A stretch of 19,916 bases of DNA from Minisyncoccota bacterium (GTDB taxonomy: Bacteria > Patescibacteriota > Minisyncoccia > Minisyncoccales > UBA5738), in assembly GCA_025453415.1 (NCBI GenBank), contig JALOQL010000011.1, positions 1 through 19,916 of the forward strand, read 5' to 3'. The position numbers and the translations under genes are program-made. A model generated the notes under the pieces. The model saw only the letters and a list, made by a program, of their open reading frames with translations, was not told where the DNA came from and searched no databases. Below, one piece after another: positions 19,118-19,916 of the stretch. How positions within the stretch are numbered: the first letter of the stretch is position 1; the number at the start of each line of letters is the position of its first letter.

Positions 19118-19774
19118 ATGAGTGGTTCTATGAAGTTGTTCGGATTAGCAAGGGGGCGGCTCGATTTTGAGGCGCCAGTCGGTTATTACGGCGAGGGTCC
19201 AATCGTGATGGTATCCTATCACGAAAAAAGGGAGAAACTTGTTGTACGGACCGGGAGCGGTATTTGGGATTTGGATAAGGTGGCAAAGTGGCTCGGCGGT
19301 CAAAACTATGTCCTGCTGGGCTATATCGACAAAACCCAGCCCATCGACGTGCAGACAGAAAATGCTCTGGCGTTTTGCCGTGCGGTAATATCCCGAAGGA
19401 GAAAACCGATGGTGATGTCGCCAAATTGGGACATGCTTAAGCGGGCCAATATTCTTTCGGAGGCTCCGGGCGCGTATGTGGTATTTTTTGGCGGTGGTCT
19501 GGGGCCATATACTGCTCTTACGCGTGCGGCAGACGTTGAAGCGACTTGTTTGGCACAATATGCCTATGAGTTGAGCGGCGCCCAGATGCAAGAGATGCGG
19601 GCTGGTACTATCGACAGCGGCTTGGCGTGGTATCTCCATATTGGCCAGAGAAAGAATCATCGTCGGGATGGGGTTTCAAGGTTGAAGCAAATTCTGGCCT
19701 TGAAGCCGGATGCGTTCTTTTGCAATAGGGTTGCCTGTATTGAGAATCGAATGCAAATATTGGCCGGGACATGA
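19118..19774 (+). CDS. Protein of unknown function with a strong Shine-Dalgarno site
   Basis: 218 residues from ATG 19118. GGAGG at 19105-19109 lies 8 bases before the ATG, an ideal ribosome-binding site and the only one of its kind in the window. The frame is open upstream to 19025, but that part overlaps the promoter. I recognise no family. Visible: no signal peptide or membrane helix; IVMVSYHEKREKLVVRTGSG (29-48); NYVLLGYIDK (63-72); a basic patch SRRRKP (92-97); a glycine-rich turn VVFFGGGLGPYTALTRAAD (121-139); C-terminal RLKQILALKPDAFF (188-201) and three later cysteine or aromatic clusters. Mixed alpha/beta is likely. It is monocistronic, with a promoter before it and a hairpin after it. 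Confidence 0.75.
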   Translation: MSGSMKLFGLARGRLDFEAPVGYYGEGPIVMVSYHEKREKLVVRTGSGIWDLDKVAKWLGGQNYVLLGYIDKTQPIDVQTENALAFCRAVISRRRKPMVMSPNWDMLKRANILSEAPGAYVVFFGGGLGPYTALTRAADVEATCLAQYAYELSGAQMQEMRAGTIDSGLAWYLHIGQRKNHRRDGVSRLKQILALKPDAFFCNRVACIENRMQILAGT

Positions 19775-19808
19775 ATTTGTCTCGGCATTGCTTTTATTAT
19801 AGACCAAA

Positions 19809-19829
19809 CCGCGGCCATTTGGGCCGCGG
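19809..19829 (+). terminator. GC-rich hairpin after the unknown gene
   Basis: CCGCGGCC (19809-19816) and GGCCGCGG (19822-19829) form a perfect 8-bp stem around ATTTG. Only a weak T-rich stretch (ACTTCATTTG) follows, so it may end transcription poorly or act as a 3' stability stem. Confidence 0.5.
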
Positions 19830-19849
19830 ACTTCATTTGTGTTGCGTAT

Positions 19850-19876
19850 AAAAAAAAGAGGGGAGACTAAAGTCTC
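19850..19876 (-). terminator. Possible terminator for a minus-strand gene entering from the right
   Basis: On the minus strand GAGACT-TT-AGTCTC is followed by CCCTC and eight T residues. The five-base gap before the T-run weakens the call. Confidence 0.35.
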
Positions 19877-19916
19877 ATGGTTGCCATTCTTGCAGGGTGG
19901 CAGGATTGTAATCCGT
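19875..19916 (-). CDS. Possible C-terminal tail of a gene entering from the right edge
   Basis: Reading leftward from 19916 gives TDYNPATLQEWQP and a TGA stop at 19875-19877, directly before the hairpin and T8 run. Thirteen codons cannot be assigned to a family. The peptide looks protein-like and the terminator position fits, but another reading frame is also open here. Confidence 0.3.
   Translation of the reverse strand, partial: TDYNPATLQEWQP

Overview
The window reads as a piece of a Candidate Phyla Radiation (Patescibacteria) chromosome, probably from the Parcubacteria side. This is inference from gene content and style. Core proteins are shortened: IF-2 without its N-terminal region, a three-domain S1, a 5'-3' exonuclease without the polymerase half of PolA, and a Mur ligase without the usual N-terminal domain. 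Gene order is unlike model bacteria. Almost no gene has a Shine-Dalgarno sequence, several promoters sit so close to ATG that transcripts should be leaderless, and spacers are full of AT-rich palindromes. UGA is used as stop (holA, infB and others), so this is not a code-25 lineage.

Layout. 1-549: 5' part of yebC (-). 550-1101: its leader, then a free-standing structured RNA (about 820-984, +) with a perfect -35/-10 promoter and a terminator. 1102-2430: GspE/PilB-type ATPase (-). 2553-3958: tsaE and a stand-alone exonuclease (+). 4008-7538: a signalling block (+) made of a nine-helix membrane sensor with no kinase domain, a soluble histidine kinase overlapping it by 4 bases, and two single-domain response regulators. 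7710-8636: holA (+), facing rpsT (8684-8950, -) across a two-way terminator. 9102-10409: MurE-like ligase (+). 10678-11250: secreted 3D-domain protein (+).

From about 11300 to 19000 everything lies on the minus strand and serves translation and protein quality control. In transcription order it holds an S1-type protein, ftsH, tRNA-Val(UAC), an HTH/LAGLIDADG-like gene, tRNA-Val(GAC), rplS, tRNA-Leu(GAG), tRNA-Ile(UAU), a tRNA remnant, tRNA-Ser(CGA), a DUF4446 protein, infB, rbfA, tRNA-Cys(GCA) and tRNA-Leu(UAA). At the right end an unrecognised gene (19118-19774, +) has the only textbook Shine-Dalgarno site in the window, and the tail of a minus-strand gene may enter at 19916.

The main points for a second look are: the three-way-junction RNA at 820-984; the split sensor kinase whose two halves carry a duplicated coiled coil; seven short hairpins, most with the core CGCTTAGCG, around tRNA genes, two of them starting exactly at tRNA position 73; a four-copy palindromic repeat family; a tRNA-Ile(UAU) with a five-base D loop lacking G18G19; leaderless starts; and the unknown gene at the right edge.
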